Part shown: positions 35,250 through 46,900 of the stretch, in pieces
How the letters are laid out: every line of letters starts with the position of its first letter
How positions within the stretch are numbered: position 1 is the stretch's first letter
Source of the DNA: Apostichopus japonicus
Taxonomy: Eukaryota > Echinodermata > Holothuroidea > Aspidochirotida > Stichopodidae
DNA length: 60,000 bases
Direction: 5' to 3'
NCBI RefSeq assembly: GCF_037975245.1
Contig: NC_092572.1
Location: forward strand, 14,080,269 to 14,140,268
The notes under the pieces: model-generated
Database searches by the model: none
What the model saw: the letters and a program-made list of their open reading frames with translations, nothing else
What the model was told of the DNA's origin: nothing
Translations under genes and position numbers: made by a program

Positions 35250-37636
35250 ACCGGAAATGACACTTCTCGAGGATGAAATGACCAACCAGATGCACACTTT
35301 TGCCTGAGAACTAAGAATTGTTTTTCCATTCATAACCTTTTGAAGATTGTCACCAATCACATATCATGTTGACCTCAACACAACTCATGTGGATCATTGC
35401 TTTTTGTAGGTGATTTTACGTCGCGGCCCACAATAACCCGTAAGCCCCACTTTTCAAGGTTTTAAGCCAATTATTTGTTCAGAATTTGAAAATTCACAAT
35501 TCTCGTGAATAAATTCACTTCAAAACATACCCATAATGTTGCACAAAATTTCATCTATGGACAACCAATACAGAAAAACCTTCTCTACCCCCTAACAGAC
35601 CGGTCAAAATTGCACGAGTAGAGGGAAGTATGATGAAGAATGGTGGTCAGGGAATTTTCGAAATTCAGACACCGTTAATATATTGGTGTACAAATATTCA
35701 AACCTCTTATAACGGCTAGTATAAAACTTCGTTGAAGGAAATGAAAAATATCATATATTTCCGAAACCGAACACTACACACATCTACAGTTTTGAGGCTG
35801 TTCATCCCGGAACGCCATTTTCATGCTCACTAATACGATGTGATATCTGCCGTTCGCTTTAAAATTCGAATAATTGAAATGAGACTGGAATAAATAACTA
35901 TTATCTGTTTATTATGCAAAGCTCCACCTGTGGCGTAACGATGAACCCGGGGGCTCCTGGCCCAACGGGGATCCCCTATCAGGAGGTCCAAGCAAGGGCG
36001 TCCGCAAAATTATTTGCAAGTAGGTCAAAAAGGTGTAACACACTACTTGCTCCTATCTAAGCGCAGCGCCACCTTAGCGTACGACGATTTTTTGGGCCAA
36101 AAAATACTCCTAGATCGTCCGAAAAGACACTTCCCGTTCAAGTTGCATTTACACATCGGTTGTTTTGAGGTCTCATGTCTTAGGATTTTGACTTTCAATA
36201 ATTTCGGTAATGCATTATGGGTCCGTATGCAATGAACATAACTAGAGAACTGTTGGTTGGGGGAAATCATTGAAATGTCAAATGCTTAACTTTTTTTTAA
36301 ATTTTTGATTTTCCAGGGGGAATGGGCAAATGCCCCCCTCCCCTATTGTATGGAGTATAATGGAGACTACTGTACAAATACAGTAATAAAACCTTAGCAT
36401 AGGCCTAATTTCGGCTGAAACTTTGTCTCCATGTAAGCCTAATTTTTACTTACCAGATACAAAGAAGGCATATTTGTTCTTACCTTTTATTATCATATTT
36501 CTATGAAAGCCCTGACTTCATTTTCAAATGAACGCAGTTTCAAGTCTGTTGGGTGTTGGGTCATTGTTTTAGAATTTTTCAAAAAATCATATGTCCCGAT
36601 GTTGTACTCAGTATAACATTGGCTAGAATTGGGTATTAAATTATATACTTCTTTTTCGATTATAATAATAAATAACACAACTAGCTCGATACATACATTA
36701 ATACCCAATGAACCCATGATCATGGTGTCCGTATTCCGTATCACGTGAAAATATATATATTGTCTTGTTCAGTCTTTGCATGAGTTTTTCTTTCCCAGTA
36801 AAACGGGCCCTCCCTATCCAAAGAGGTATACCCCTTTTCTGTGCATCAGTATAGCGGGGCCCACTTTTGGTCGGGGCCACCTGCTCAACACGGTCCGAGC
36901 CCACATGAGTTACGCTACTTTGCCCCACATTCTTTTCATTTCGAAAGACGCACAGTTTCAAGTTCATTACACACTGACGGCTTCGATTCTCTATCTGCCT
37001 TCAGTTAGGGAAGATCTTGGGATTGTCATCCTAGATGTCGCTAGATATTGCTAGATATCCATACAGTACAGTGCCCTTGGGATTTCATGGATTTTTCGGG
37101 GCCTGATCTTGGGAAATTGCAAAGGCGGAAGCGGTCACACTCCATGTAGGTCAGTGCACGACCTCTAGCGGTCACTAATATCGTCCCCGTTTTCGCGTAG
37201 TGGCGAACGTGCACTTTTGGCGAAATTGAGTTAAATATTGTTCTTACCTATTTCGAGGGTAAAGAATCGGTTGAGCCGGTTTGAAGTTTTAAAACTATTT
37301 TTTCGTTTTTTCTGACTCATTTTTGACGAATGTCCACCTAAGACCCACTCTCGTTTTTACATACTGACGAATACTTTAGTCATCATTACAACCACTCAGT
37401 AACACTATTTGTCTAAGGTCCATGCATTTTTGCATATCGACGAATATTACCCTTTGGAGCAAGCCGAACATAACAACCATGTCATACTGACTTGAGAACC
37501 AACTAACTGCCATTTGAAAACACCCAGGATTATGGGAAGGTAATATCTTTATTAGTTCACCTCGTCATTTAATTGATTAATACAGTATTCATATACTACG
37601 GAAGCGTAGAAGGGACATGGTGATGAAAGAGAAACA

Positions 37637-37955
37637 AACTTGTCAAAATGACAAAATTCTGAAAATTGACGTTTTGCCGAGATACAATAACTCATCAAAA
37701 TGACAAAAATCTGAAAATTTACGTTTTGCCGAGATACAGCATGTCGTCAAAATGACAAAATATTGAAAATTGACGTTTTGCTGAGATACAACAAGTCGTC
37801 AAAATGAAAAAAATATGAATTTTAACGTTTAGCCGAAATATAACAAGTCGTCAAAATGAAAAAAAATCTGAAAATTGACGTTTTGTTGAGATACGACAAC
37901 TCGTCAAAATGAGAACAATCTGAAAATTGACGTTTTGCCGAGATACAAATCGTCA
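37637..37955. repeat. 52-bp satellite, about six copies
   Basis: Six imperfect units of 52-56 bp share the core CGTCAAAATGACAAAA, a TCTGAAAATTGACG block and TTTTGCCGAGATACAA. Spacing stays regular through 37955 and the sequence then becomes unique. It sits near the left inverted repeat of the element described at 37179, which is typical of subterminal arrays in DNA transposons. The spacers are not unique, so it is not CRISPR-like. Confidence 0.9.
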
Positions 37956-38229
37956 AATCGTTACAAATGTAACATCTCCCTAAAGAAGCACGATTTCTCT
38001 TAGCTGTTGGCGGCTTTGCTCATCACGAGCATTACTCTACCCTTACTTAAAACTACCTTTTTCTAGCTAAGTAATACCTAGTTACATAATTGAAGGTCAC
38101 ATACTTTCACATGAAACTTTGGAAGGTACTATCATAGTTTATACTTAAGTAGTTACTTTGCTACAAAGGACGAGGAGGGGGGGGGGGGGCGTTTAGACCG
38201 AATTACTAGAAAATCTGTATAGCAACCTT

Positions 38230-39295
38230 TAATACTGTCTTGCCAAATGCTTCAATTAATGAAGGATCTTTTACGATTTATCAAAGAAACATGGCTTATT
38301 CATTGGCTGACACAATTTCTTCAAGGATGGCCCAGACAAGTAAGGTTGGATAAAGGGTTATCGGAAACATTGGAAATAAAGGTTGGTGTGCCTTGGGGTG
38401 GAAAGGAGGGGGGTCCATTATATGCTATATTATTTACTATATATACTGATGAAATTAGGTCAAACTCACACATATCAATAACAAAATATGCCGATGATAC
38501 TGCTGTATCATGTACAATTCATAAGAGCTGTGTTGAAACTGACCAATGAAATTTTCAGTGTTCTGTAAATGACATAGTTCCAACATGTGACCGCAAGACT
38601 TTATTGCGTAACTCCCCCCCCCCAAAAAAAAATAAGAGAAATTTGTTTTTGAAAATAAACCATAAAACATGAAGGTCTCATTCTATCAAGGTCGCAACGT
38701 ATTATTATTATTATTATTATTGAGGGATCTGATGTGGCTAAAACCTCCAAAATTGAGTACTGGGAGTATACAGTGACGACAGTTTGACCTTTTCTTGCAA
38801 AGCATTAAGGTATTAAAAAAGTATATTATATAGTATCTAGTGTGGCTTACGTTGTGTCTTTCTTTAACCAAAATGCTAAGGAAAATGTTTTCAATACTAT
38901 TATTCTACCCTGGCCCATGTGATCTATACAGTGCCTGTCTGGTACCATTTTATATTGCAAAAAAAAAGCAAAGAAAAGAAGAATGAATGGAGTTTCTTAA
39001 ATACACATGATCTATTTTAATTTAGAATACAATATACTTTTAGAAAAAGTAAATGATGCTGCAAGACCTGAGTTTACAAGAATGGCTAGTAGGATTTACA
39101 ATGATCAGAATAACCCTTTGTATACTGTACTGAAAACTCTCCTGCACAAATCGAGCAGAAATCTAAAAAATCCACACAAAATACCGAACGTAAGTTTACA
39201 GCAACTCATTTATTTACCGTGCTGCTTTATACATTCCATTCGAGCACTTAGAATGTTTGTTATAGTCTGTTTGTTATATCGTTTTATGTAATAAC
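38230..39295 (+). mobile_element. Degraded L2/CR1-like LINE reverse-transcriptase relic
   Basis: The plus-strand frame 38247-38549 includes FLQGWPRQVRLDKGL, GVPWGGKEGGPLYAILFTIYTDEI (a damaged GxPQG-type motif) and ITKYADDTAVSC, the catalytic YADD box. After about 450 bases of non-coding remains, 39007-39200 reads like the C-terminal tail of L2/Rex-type elements (MASRIYNDQNNPLYTVL). Stops and an inserted ATT microsatellite (38698-38720) separate the parts, so it is dead. The exact clade is uncertain. Confidence 0.72.
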
Positions 39296-39460
39296 TTTTG
39301 TATTAGTAGATGTATTTTATATGATATCCTATCATCTTGACATTTTCTCCCTTTTTATATTAGTTATTCTTGGACTGTTTGGTATCCTATCATCTTAAAA
39401 AAAAAAAACTTTTATATGAGTTATTCTTCTTGTTGAGGTGTTATATGACTCCTCTCTATA

Positions 39461-39745
39461 ATTTTTATATGTATACTGGAAGGAAATAAAAAGAAGGAAC
39501 AACATACTACAGTACATCTTGGAAACACTTGAACAATGGCACAGTTATTTCCTTTTTTAAATCTGAGGATTCACACGAGGTTGGGTTGGATATTATGAAT
39601 GTGCCTGTGAGCGTAAGATTTTTTTTATATGTATACTGGAAGGAAATAAAACGAAGGAACAACATACTATAGTACAACTTGGAAACACTTGAACAATGGC
39701 ACAGTTGTTGGGTTGGTTATTATGAATGTGCCTGTGAGTGTAATA
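39461..39745. repeat. ~165-bp tandem duplication
   Basis: TTTATATGTATACTGGAAGGA begins a block at 39463 and again at 39626. The two continue through GGAACAACATACTA, CTTGGAAACACTTGAACAATGGCACAGTT and GTGCCTGTGAG with few changes, apart from a stretch missing from the second copy. Confidence 0.8.
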
Positions 39746-39976
39746 AAATTTCACATTCCGTTTAAGGGGATGGTATAGTGGAATAGCTTCCCAAAGCGTT
39801 TGAAGGATACTTAGAAACTATCGTCAGAGACATTTCACGTAATACACTAACTTGAAAATGAAGACTTGCACACAATTTTCCGTAGTCTGTGTGCTTTGTA
39901 AGAGTTCCGACTTAACAGGCTACGCCACTGGAACTATTATTTTTGCAACTGCATGTGTTCACATTTCATCATATAC

Positions 39977-40440
39977 CTTGTCTATTTTATACATTATAGA
40001 AAATGGTGGGGGTTCTTTAAAATAAATAGGACTAATATACAACCCTTTCAGCAGCCGGCTCTCCTTGCCCTCCATACCTCAACATCGCTCTATCCGACAC
40101 CCCACATTTCACCGAAGACACACATACTAAAACACTTACATCCGCCCATAAACCATACAAGTTCCTTGTCTATTTTATACATTGCAACAAAACGTGGGCG
40201 TTCTTTTTAAATTAATAAGACCAATATACCACCATTTCAACAGCCGGCTCTCCTTGCCCTATATACCACCTCCCCTCGTCATATCCGACTCCATCCATGT
40301 CACTCAAGAAAAACATACTAAAACACGTATGTTGATACCTGCGTATAACCCATTCCTTGTCTATTTTATACATTAAAGTAAACCGTGGACATTCTTTTTA
40401 AAATTAATAAGACCAATGTACCACCCCTTCGATTATTTTC
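39977..40440. repeat. ~190-bp tandem repeat, 2.5 copies
   Basis: Units begin with CCTTGTCTATTTTATACATT at 39977, 40164 and 40355 (187- and 191-bp periods). They continue with a GTGGGNGTTCTTTT stretch and CAGCCGGCTCTCCTTGCCCT; the third copy is cut short. Short open frames here are by-products of the repeat. Confidence 0.85.
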
Positions 40441-41152
40441 TTCTATCGTAAGGTTATTCCACCTAACCCCCCCTTCCTCTCCCCATGTAACAGTGAACAT
40501 TCACGGTGTACCCAATGGCTACTACACACAAAAGTGACGAATACAAGTCTGTGACAGGACGAAACTTCAAAATTTAGTTCTAGCACAATGACGAATGTGT
40601 GGCGAATGTCTAAAATTAACTGAAAATGACATGACATAACGACGAAAATGTTTACACTAAAATTACTACTATGTACGAAATTTCAACAACAAACATGAGA
40701 ACTCAAAGTTCTATTGTTATATTTAAAATATTGACAACTTTCGGTAAAAAAGATCCTCTTTTAGTTACGCTACACTAAAGTCAAAATATGAAAATCTTTA
40801 GAGCGCGTTTTCTCAAAACTCACATTTTGAACATTCGTCACTACGCCAGAACGGGGACGATATACCCGATCACTTGTTATCGATGAAGTGGTGTGTTGCC
40901 GGATTTTGTCAAGGTCTTGGTACTACGAGCAAAGTCCATTAATTAAGTTTCGTAACTCATCGGGAAGCGATTAGAGGGATGGGGCGTAGGGTTGTGGGCG
41001 CGCGTTTTCATGCAGATGGGAACAATCTCAAGAAGTGAGAGGTGCGTCATGTTCCTCGACGACTCGGTCGGGTCCGAGACCAGCTGCAGTTGGTTTCATA
41101 GCACAATTGTACAATTGTTTAAGGCGTCCATACACACACGCGTTATGATAGA

Positions 41153-41173
41153 CCATATATACATATATAAATA

Positions 41174-41211
<38 letters not shown>
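41153..41211. repeat. (TA)n microsatellite
   Basis: An almost uninterrupted AT/TA dinucleotide run with a few C interruptions. The frame reading Tyr-Ile repeats over it is meaningless. Confidence 0.95.
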
Positions 41212-41212
<1 letters not shown>

Positions 41213-41376
41213 ACATTAGTGAGAGATGAAAATGGAGTTGTCGGTGTAAGGGTAGGGTGAGGTGCACACCCCCTCCGTAATCCTCGATCCGTCACTGGCT
41301 ACCTTGTGTATATAATAGTGATCAGCGCTGTAATTATGAATGTTCCTCTTCTCTTCCCGGTGTCTTGGCGTTTATC

Positions 41377-41520
41377 TTCTACTCCCTCCTTTTCTCCTTT
41401 TTCTCTCTTTCTCTTTTCTTTTCCCTTCCTTCCTCTCCTTCCTCCTCTTTTCCCCCCTCTTTCTCCCTTTTTTCTTCTCTTTTTTTCTCTCCTTTTTTCT
41501 TACCCGGGGGGCGCGCGCCC
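41377..41520. repeat. Polypyrimidine (CT-rich) low-complexity tract
   Basis: About 140 bases nearly free of purines on the plus strand, ending in a GC-rich GGGGGGCGCGCGCCCCC palindrome. It makes open frames on both strands without being coding. The GC-rich end resembles the edge of a dispersed repeat. Confidence 0.85.
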
Positions 41521-41579
41521 CCAACGCTCCCCTGGATACGCGCCTGATAATATAGTCATCGTAATTTGAACATGACACC

Positions 41580-43080
41580 AGTCACAAAGGTTGTGCCATC
41601 TATTAGGTTTTAGTTTCGATTCGGGCTGGCTGTTTACTTAGTGCTGCAACCTTTGTACCTTGTATCTGGATTATACATCAAGACACCTCGTGTGATATCG
41701 TTTACCGTGATGTAGTCAATGCCGTTTATATTTCAATGACAGTGATATTTTTTGGCACCAAATCAATCTTTATGGTTTAACAAATATTTGTTTAACTACT
41801 GAGTGGAGTTTCACAAGAATGTACTTTTGGAATAGCTTAGTCTGTGAAGGTGGGTATGATTTCGCTGTACGCGAATCATTGTAACCAAATACAGAATGTT
41901 AAACCCGAACTTTCGTTTCATTATTTTGATAAAATCTATATTCTTAGGATAACAGATCATACTTTCGCTAAGGTATTTGAAAAAAGGTCTAAAGGTCTAT
42001 TATATAAATAATAATGAGGATCTGGGGTGGTAGGTGATGATTCGTGTAAATAATGGGGTTGAAAGTGGTTTTGTAAAACAATGGAAATGAGCTCTCGATG
42101 TGACACATTGTTCAAGTTGAGGAGGGGAACGGGTTGGGAACTTGGGTAAGTGATCTAATGTGTTAGTTATCTCATCAAAGTGTCGAATAATAGTAAAAAA
42201 ATGAAATAAGCCACTAACTAACCTGTTATTACTATAAGCATGTAAACCTTTTAAACTTGAGTTTTATATGGGGGTGGGGTGGGGGTGGGGCAGGGGGAAC
42301 TGGAGTTGTGGTTTTTATGAGGAGCTGTTGATATGGTAGTCACACCTTCAAACGGTAAACAATAAAATGCCAACAAGACCTAACATGGATATGGTGTATA
42401 AAAACTTTGCGGTTGTCAAACTATATGAATCAGAAATTGAAAAGTACAGGTGAGTTAGTCTAACACACAGCTTAACACTATATTTGCACACCCTAATAAT
42501 GGTATGGCAGGCAATCATAGTATAGTGTAGTCATACCTGTTACATACGTAAATAATAGCCTTAAACGTGGAACGATTCTTTTCATTCCTTTCGTCACACA
42601 TCTATTCCGTTGTCCAGATTTTTGCTGTTTACTCAAACCTAGATATATAGCCGAGCTAGCTCTTTTCACCCATTTGATGAGCGAACAAAAAAGGCCAACA
42701 GTTAACAGGTCGGGCTTTATATTACCCAACGGAGCGTGACAGTTTGGGTTTGGGAACGGGTTTCAGTTCTCATTAGAAATTTTTAGAGTAACAAAGATGA
42801 AAAAAAAAAGAACTTTAACATCCGTGTGGACTCGAAATGGATGAAACAATCGATAGGTATTCTAAGTTGAACGTGTCCTTCATGAACGAGGGTTGAGGGT
42901 GGCCTGGGGAGAAGGGAGTGGGGTGGGTAAACATTATGGGAAACAGATGTTGGTTGAGGTAGAAAGAGGGGGGTGGTCACTTAGTATAGGAAAATGTTGG
43001 CTTAAATAATAAAATAAAACATTCAGAGAAAATGAAAAATGGCTAATTAGGTTTGGTTATTAATTGGGGTGGGATGGGGG
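41580..43080. other. Intergenic spacer left of the gene B duplication, no gene seen
   Basis: AT-rich sequence with several G-rich runs (for example GGGGGTGGGGTGGGGGTGGGG near 42275 and GAGGAGGGGG at the start of the duplicated block). It has no coding exon or recognisable mobile element. Homology to the window start begins at 43081. Confidence 0.55.
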
Positions 43081-43883
43081 TTGAGGAGGGGGCAGAGATA
43101 AAGGGAATCACGGTGTCATTACCTACAAAGGTATGGGGGGGGTAGAGGAGTGTACAATCCAAGTGGTACTACGATTGGTTATTAAGGCTGAGGAGTTGGT
43201 AGCATGGAGTTTCATACACATCACAATTGCATGGAAAATATTTCACAGGCGGGGAAAGGAGGGAGCCTAAGGCTTGATGTGGTATCAAAGTTGTTTGGTA
43301 ATTAAACGAACACGTGTAATTAATTGATAAACAATTATTTTCAATTTATAAATGAAAACAGGTTATAACACTTTCTTCATTTATAACAAAACACGTGTTT
43401 GCTTGTAAAATCTACCACCGAAAGATTTTGTTTCACATCAAGAAAGCGTAGTTCATTTGTTGTTAAATATTAAAGTAAGAATTTTTAATTGGTTCGGGGT
43501 TAGTATACATACATCATTTTTTACTGTATTATACAGTTAAATAATGCAGACGATTTATTATAAGTAAACTGGACCTTACCCGCAAAGGAAGATGGGAAGT
43601 CGCTCATCAACACATGCGATTATCATACATGAAAGATGCATTAAATACATTGGTAATTATATCACCCAAATTCTTCACGATAACTAACCTTCTCTCTACC
43701 CGATTTCAACCTCAGATGATCCACGCATCCAATTCTCAAGGCAGTAGCTACTCAATCTATGCAGACCGCAAACAAGGATTAATCTAATGATGATTAAGCG
43801 TACGAAGCTGTTGGCTTGGGCTGTGTTTACATCACTGTTGTACTAGTATGGCATTTAATATATAATCTGTTTCTCCGTTGCAG

Positions 43884-43950
43884 CAAGCCAACACGATGAA
43901 CCTTTTTGGCATTTCTTTCATTTTGGTCAGCTGCCTTGCAAGTCTGTGTG
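43884..43950 (+). CDS. Gene B exon 1: signal peptide
   Basis: Acceptor CTCCGTTGCAG, 12-base leader, ATG at 43896, donor GTAAGC, phase 1 out. MNLFGISFILVSCLASLC differs from gene A by one residue (Ala for Ser). Confidence 0.8.
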
Positions 43951-46900
43951 GTAAGCTGTTGATTTCTTCAAAGATAACATATTTTGAATGTGCATTTATC
44001 TTGAACGTCGCTCAATAGGGTTAAATGCAAAGCATTTATTTCAATTAATTTCATTATCTATTTTTTAGTTCGATCATGATTATCTTGGCCTATACGTATG
44101 TTGGATAATATCACGAATATTAATCGAATGATTAAACCGATTCACACTGAGATTACAGTAACTACCGTAAATCTTAAAGCTTTTTGCCCCCTTAGAGACT
44201 AGACCGTGATCATAAATCGGTAGCATGTGTTATAAAGATTACAGTAAGAACGGATGATATATGCAGTCCAAACAAATGCATTAATTTCATTTCAGTAGTT
44301 TTTAAACAAATTCTAAAAGAAATATAGGCAGCAAAATCGTAGATGCACAACTCTATGCAGTATATTCAGTTTAGATTAATATGGATGTACCGGGATTTTT
44401 ATTGACACACTAAAAGAAGTGTCCCCCCAGTGGAGATGTTTGCACCCCCCTCCAAAAAAAAAGAAGTTCCCTCAAGGTTCAGTTACTAATTTCTACAAAA
44501 CTGGATACTTCTGATATATTTCCAGAACAATGTCAACATTTCTTCTTGTTATAATTTTTACCCAATGTTTCGTGTTAAATCTTATATATTGCTCCCATGA
44601 ACATCACATTGGACTCTAGACCCTAGAAAATACAATAAGGACTCTAGACCCTATACAATACAATAACGTATCGGCTTCTATAGGAAAAGGGAGTGTGAAG
44701 AAAAACTGTACATTTGAAAGGACTTACGTCAATTCAGAGATTCTCGCATTACAATAATGTGATATTACACTCATCACATCAGACGAAAAAACCAGTCTAA
44801 TCTATATGTGAAAAGAAAATTAATGAGACGTTGTGCTTGGTTGTTACAACACTCGTAAAACTGCTAACTTCATATTTTGATGACAATTTAGGCTCGTTTT
44901 AATGAGTTACAAACTCGTTTCGTATATTTGTTTGACTACAAAATCAGATAGAGCACTCTGCAAAAATATGAACAGCAATGAGGGAAGTTAAACTCAACCC
45001 TCGCCCCCCCCCCCCCCAAAAAAAAAAAAAAAAAAACAGAGGGTCTTTGTCAAAGAGTTTTTAAATTAAAAAAAAAAAGTCATAGTCATACATAGAAAAA
45101 ACAATGAATAGGAATTAGGGAAAGTAAACAAAGCAAAACTAAAAGTATGAAATAATGCGAATCCCGACAACAATACCTCACCTACCATCACAAACCCTAC
45201 CACAGATCAATCCGAGCTACACCCATACCTACCCACGATTAACCCGAGAACCGCCTTCTTCCTCTACAGATACAAACTGATAGAGCATTGAAGTAGAAAG
45301 CTATACAATTTTACATGTAGTTTAATAACACCCATAGAGTTTAGGGTATTAACGAGAAGAAATTTAGCCACATTTGAAGATGCTACGATGGCCAAACTTG
45401 GAAGTTGATAATGTCAACTTCTTCTTATCTAATTTTTCAAGTTCGACCATCTTCCCTCAGTTTTTAAGATATGCGATTTGTTAATCGGAATGTAAACTAT
45501 TCAAATCAAAACCTTCGACCTGATCCTTGAAATTGCGTCTTCCTCCCCTCCCCCCTATTCCAACAGAAGAAATAACATTATTTCTTTAGCAATATATTGC
45601 ATAATACTTCACTATAGAACTAAGTTAATGTTTAAAAGTGCCCCAGACAGTATAATTTCATAAGAAGAACTTTCCCAGATTCCCTCCTTAAAGAGGAGTT
45701 TACTGCAATAATATAATGATCACCGCTTGTTCATAAAATCGTTGATCCGCCGGTGATAGTGTGGTGATATTGTGTAATATAATCTCGCTGGTGATATCCC
45801 TCGTTTTGAACGGCACCCCTAAACCCCTCCCTCGCCTAAGACCCTCAACTTCTGAATTCTTCTAAAAGGCTCTGCTAAGTACTATATTTCTATAGCTAAT
45901 GATCGACGCTTCAATGCCCAGTTTCTCTGCACAATAGTGTTTTCAACAATATCACATTGCGTTTTCATATAACTTGGGTTTGAGTTAAAGAATTAATTGT
46001 TTTTGTATCCATACAAGCAAGCAATGATGACTAAATAAAACTCGCATCGTTCAGAAAAAGCAGTGGAAATAAAACATCTGAATCATGTTTTCAAATCCCA
46101 AATAAAACTTGTACATGCATTTAACCTAGTTCAACCAGCTCTTGCAAACTGGCCAGTATTCTCCATCGAGAAAGGTGGAACAGCAGTGGTGCCGTGTGTA
46201 CCAAAAGGCGATGAGACGGCTTACTTCTGGAGTAGAGGAGAAGATTTTTCAACTAGCCAGGGCGTAGCATCAAGAGTGCTTGGCATCCCTAGCCCTGATT
46301 CGGAGAAATATTCAGTGAATGAGGATGGTAGTCTCGTCATTAACAATGTTACCCTAGCAGAAGGGGGAATATATCATTGCAGAATTGTATCAGAAAATAC
46401 CAACTGTCGCGGGGCTGTTTCAATTGAGGTCACGGTGAATGGTAAGTACATGTGTGTAAATTATGTGTAGTGTGTACCACAGAACTGTAAATCTTGAAAA
46501 CATGCTTGGTAATATATTAATATGTACGCAATGACCATCGTATCATATAATCTTGTAAATAAATCATCCCTTATTCTTACCCTGAACTGACTGTTGGTTG
46601 CAAGGAGAATGCTCACCAAGCAATGTGATTGGTAGTGTATATATTTAAAGACTATTTACGATTATTTATGGGCTCTAACTGGTTGTTACGTAAGTGTTGG
46701 GTGACACATTCAGTATTTGGTATTTTCGAAAATTGCAAACAAACCTTCCATCATTGATTTTCTGTTGCATTTGTTATGCTCTTACATATACTGTTTTTCA
46801 GATTTCACATTCGGAATCGAACAGTGTGAACCAAGTGACAGTTGCACTCTTCAAGTGGAACCCTCTAAGGAAACAAAATTAACTTGTACGGCAAAAGGTG

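Larger units (their letters stand above)
28020..37150. other. Intergenic spacer, no gene recognised
   Basis: AT-rich sequence beyond the end of the duplicated segment. Short frames on both strands (for example 31494-31806, about 100 codons each way over the same bases) show no recognisable domain, and codon use does not favour one strand. A more GC-rich patch at 35900-37150 looks like old repeat sequence. I see no RNA gene here by eye. Confidence 0.5.
37179..40862. mobile_element. Candidate foldback/TIR element or nested repeat cluster, ~3.7 kb
   Basis: Sequence at 37179-37208 is repeated in inverse orientation at 40833-40862: 26 of 30 bases match by hand, with the shared core CGGGGACGATA at the outer ends. 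Subterminal stretches on both sides are rich in CGAAT/ATTCG words (37330-37450 and 40530-40640). Inside are a 52-bp satellite, a LINE reverse-transcriptase relic and two tandem duplications. No transposase was found, so a non-autonomous DNA element carrying later insertions is the simplest reading. The exact ends and any target-site duplication are unclear. Confidence 0.45.

Noticed and set aside
35900-37150. GC-richer patch with several 70-90 codon frames
   Set aside because: Frames overlap on opposite strands and match no motif I recognise. More likely an old repeat than a gene.
41306-41569. Hydrophobic 60-87-codon frames (Phe/Leu/Ser-rich)
   Set aside because: Product of a polypyrimidine tract.
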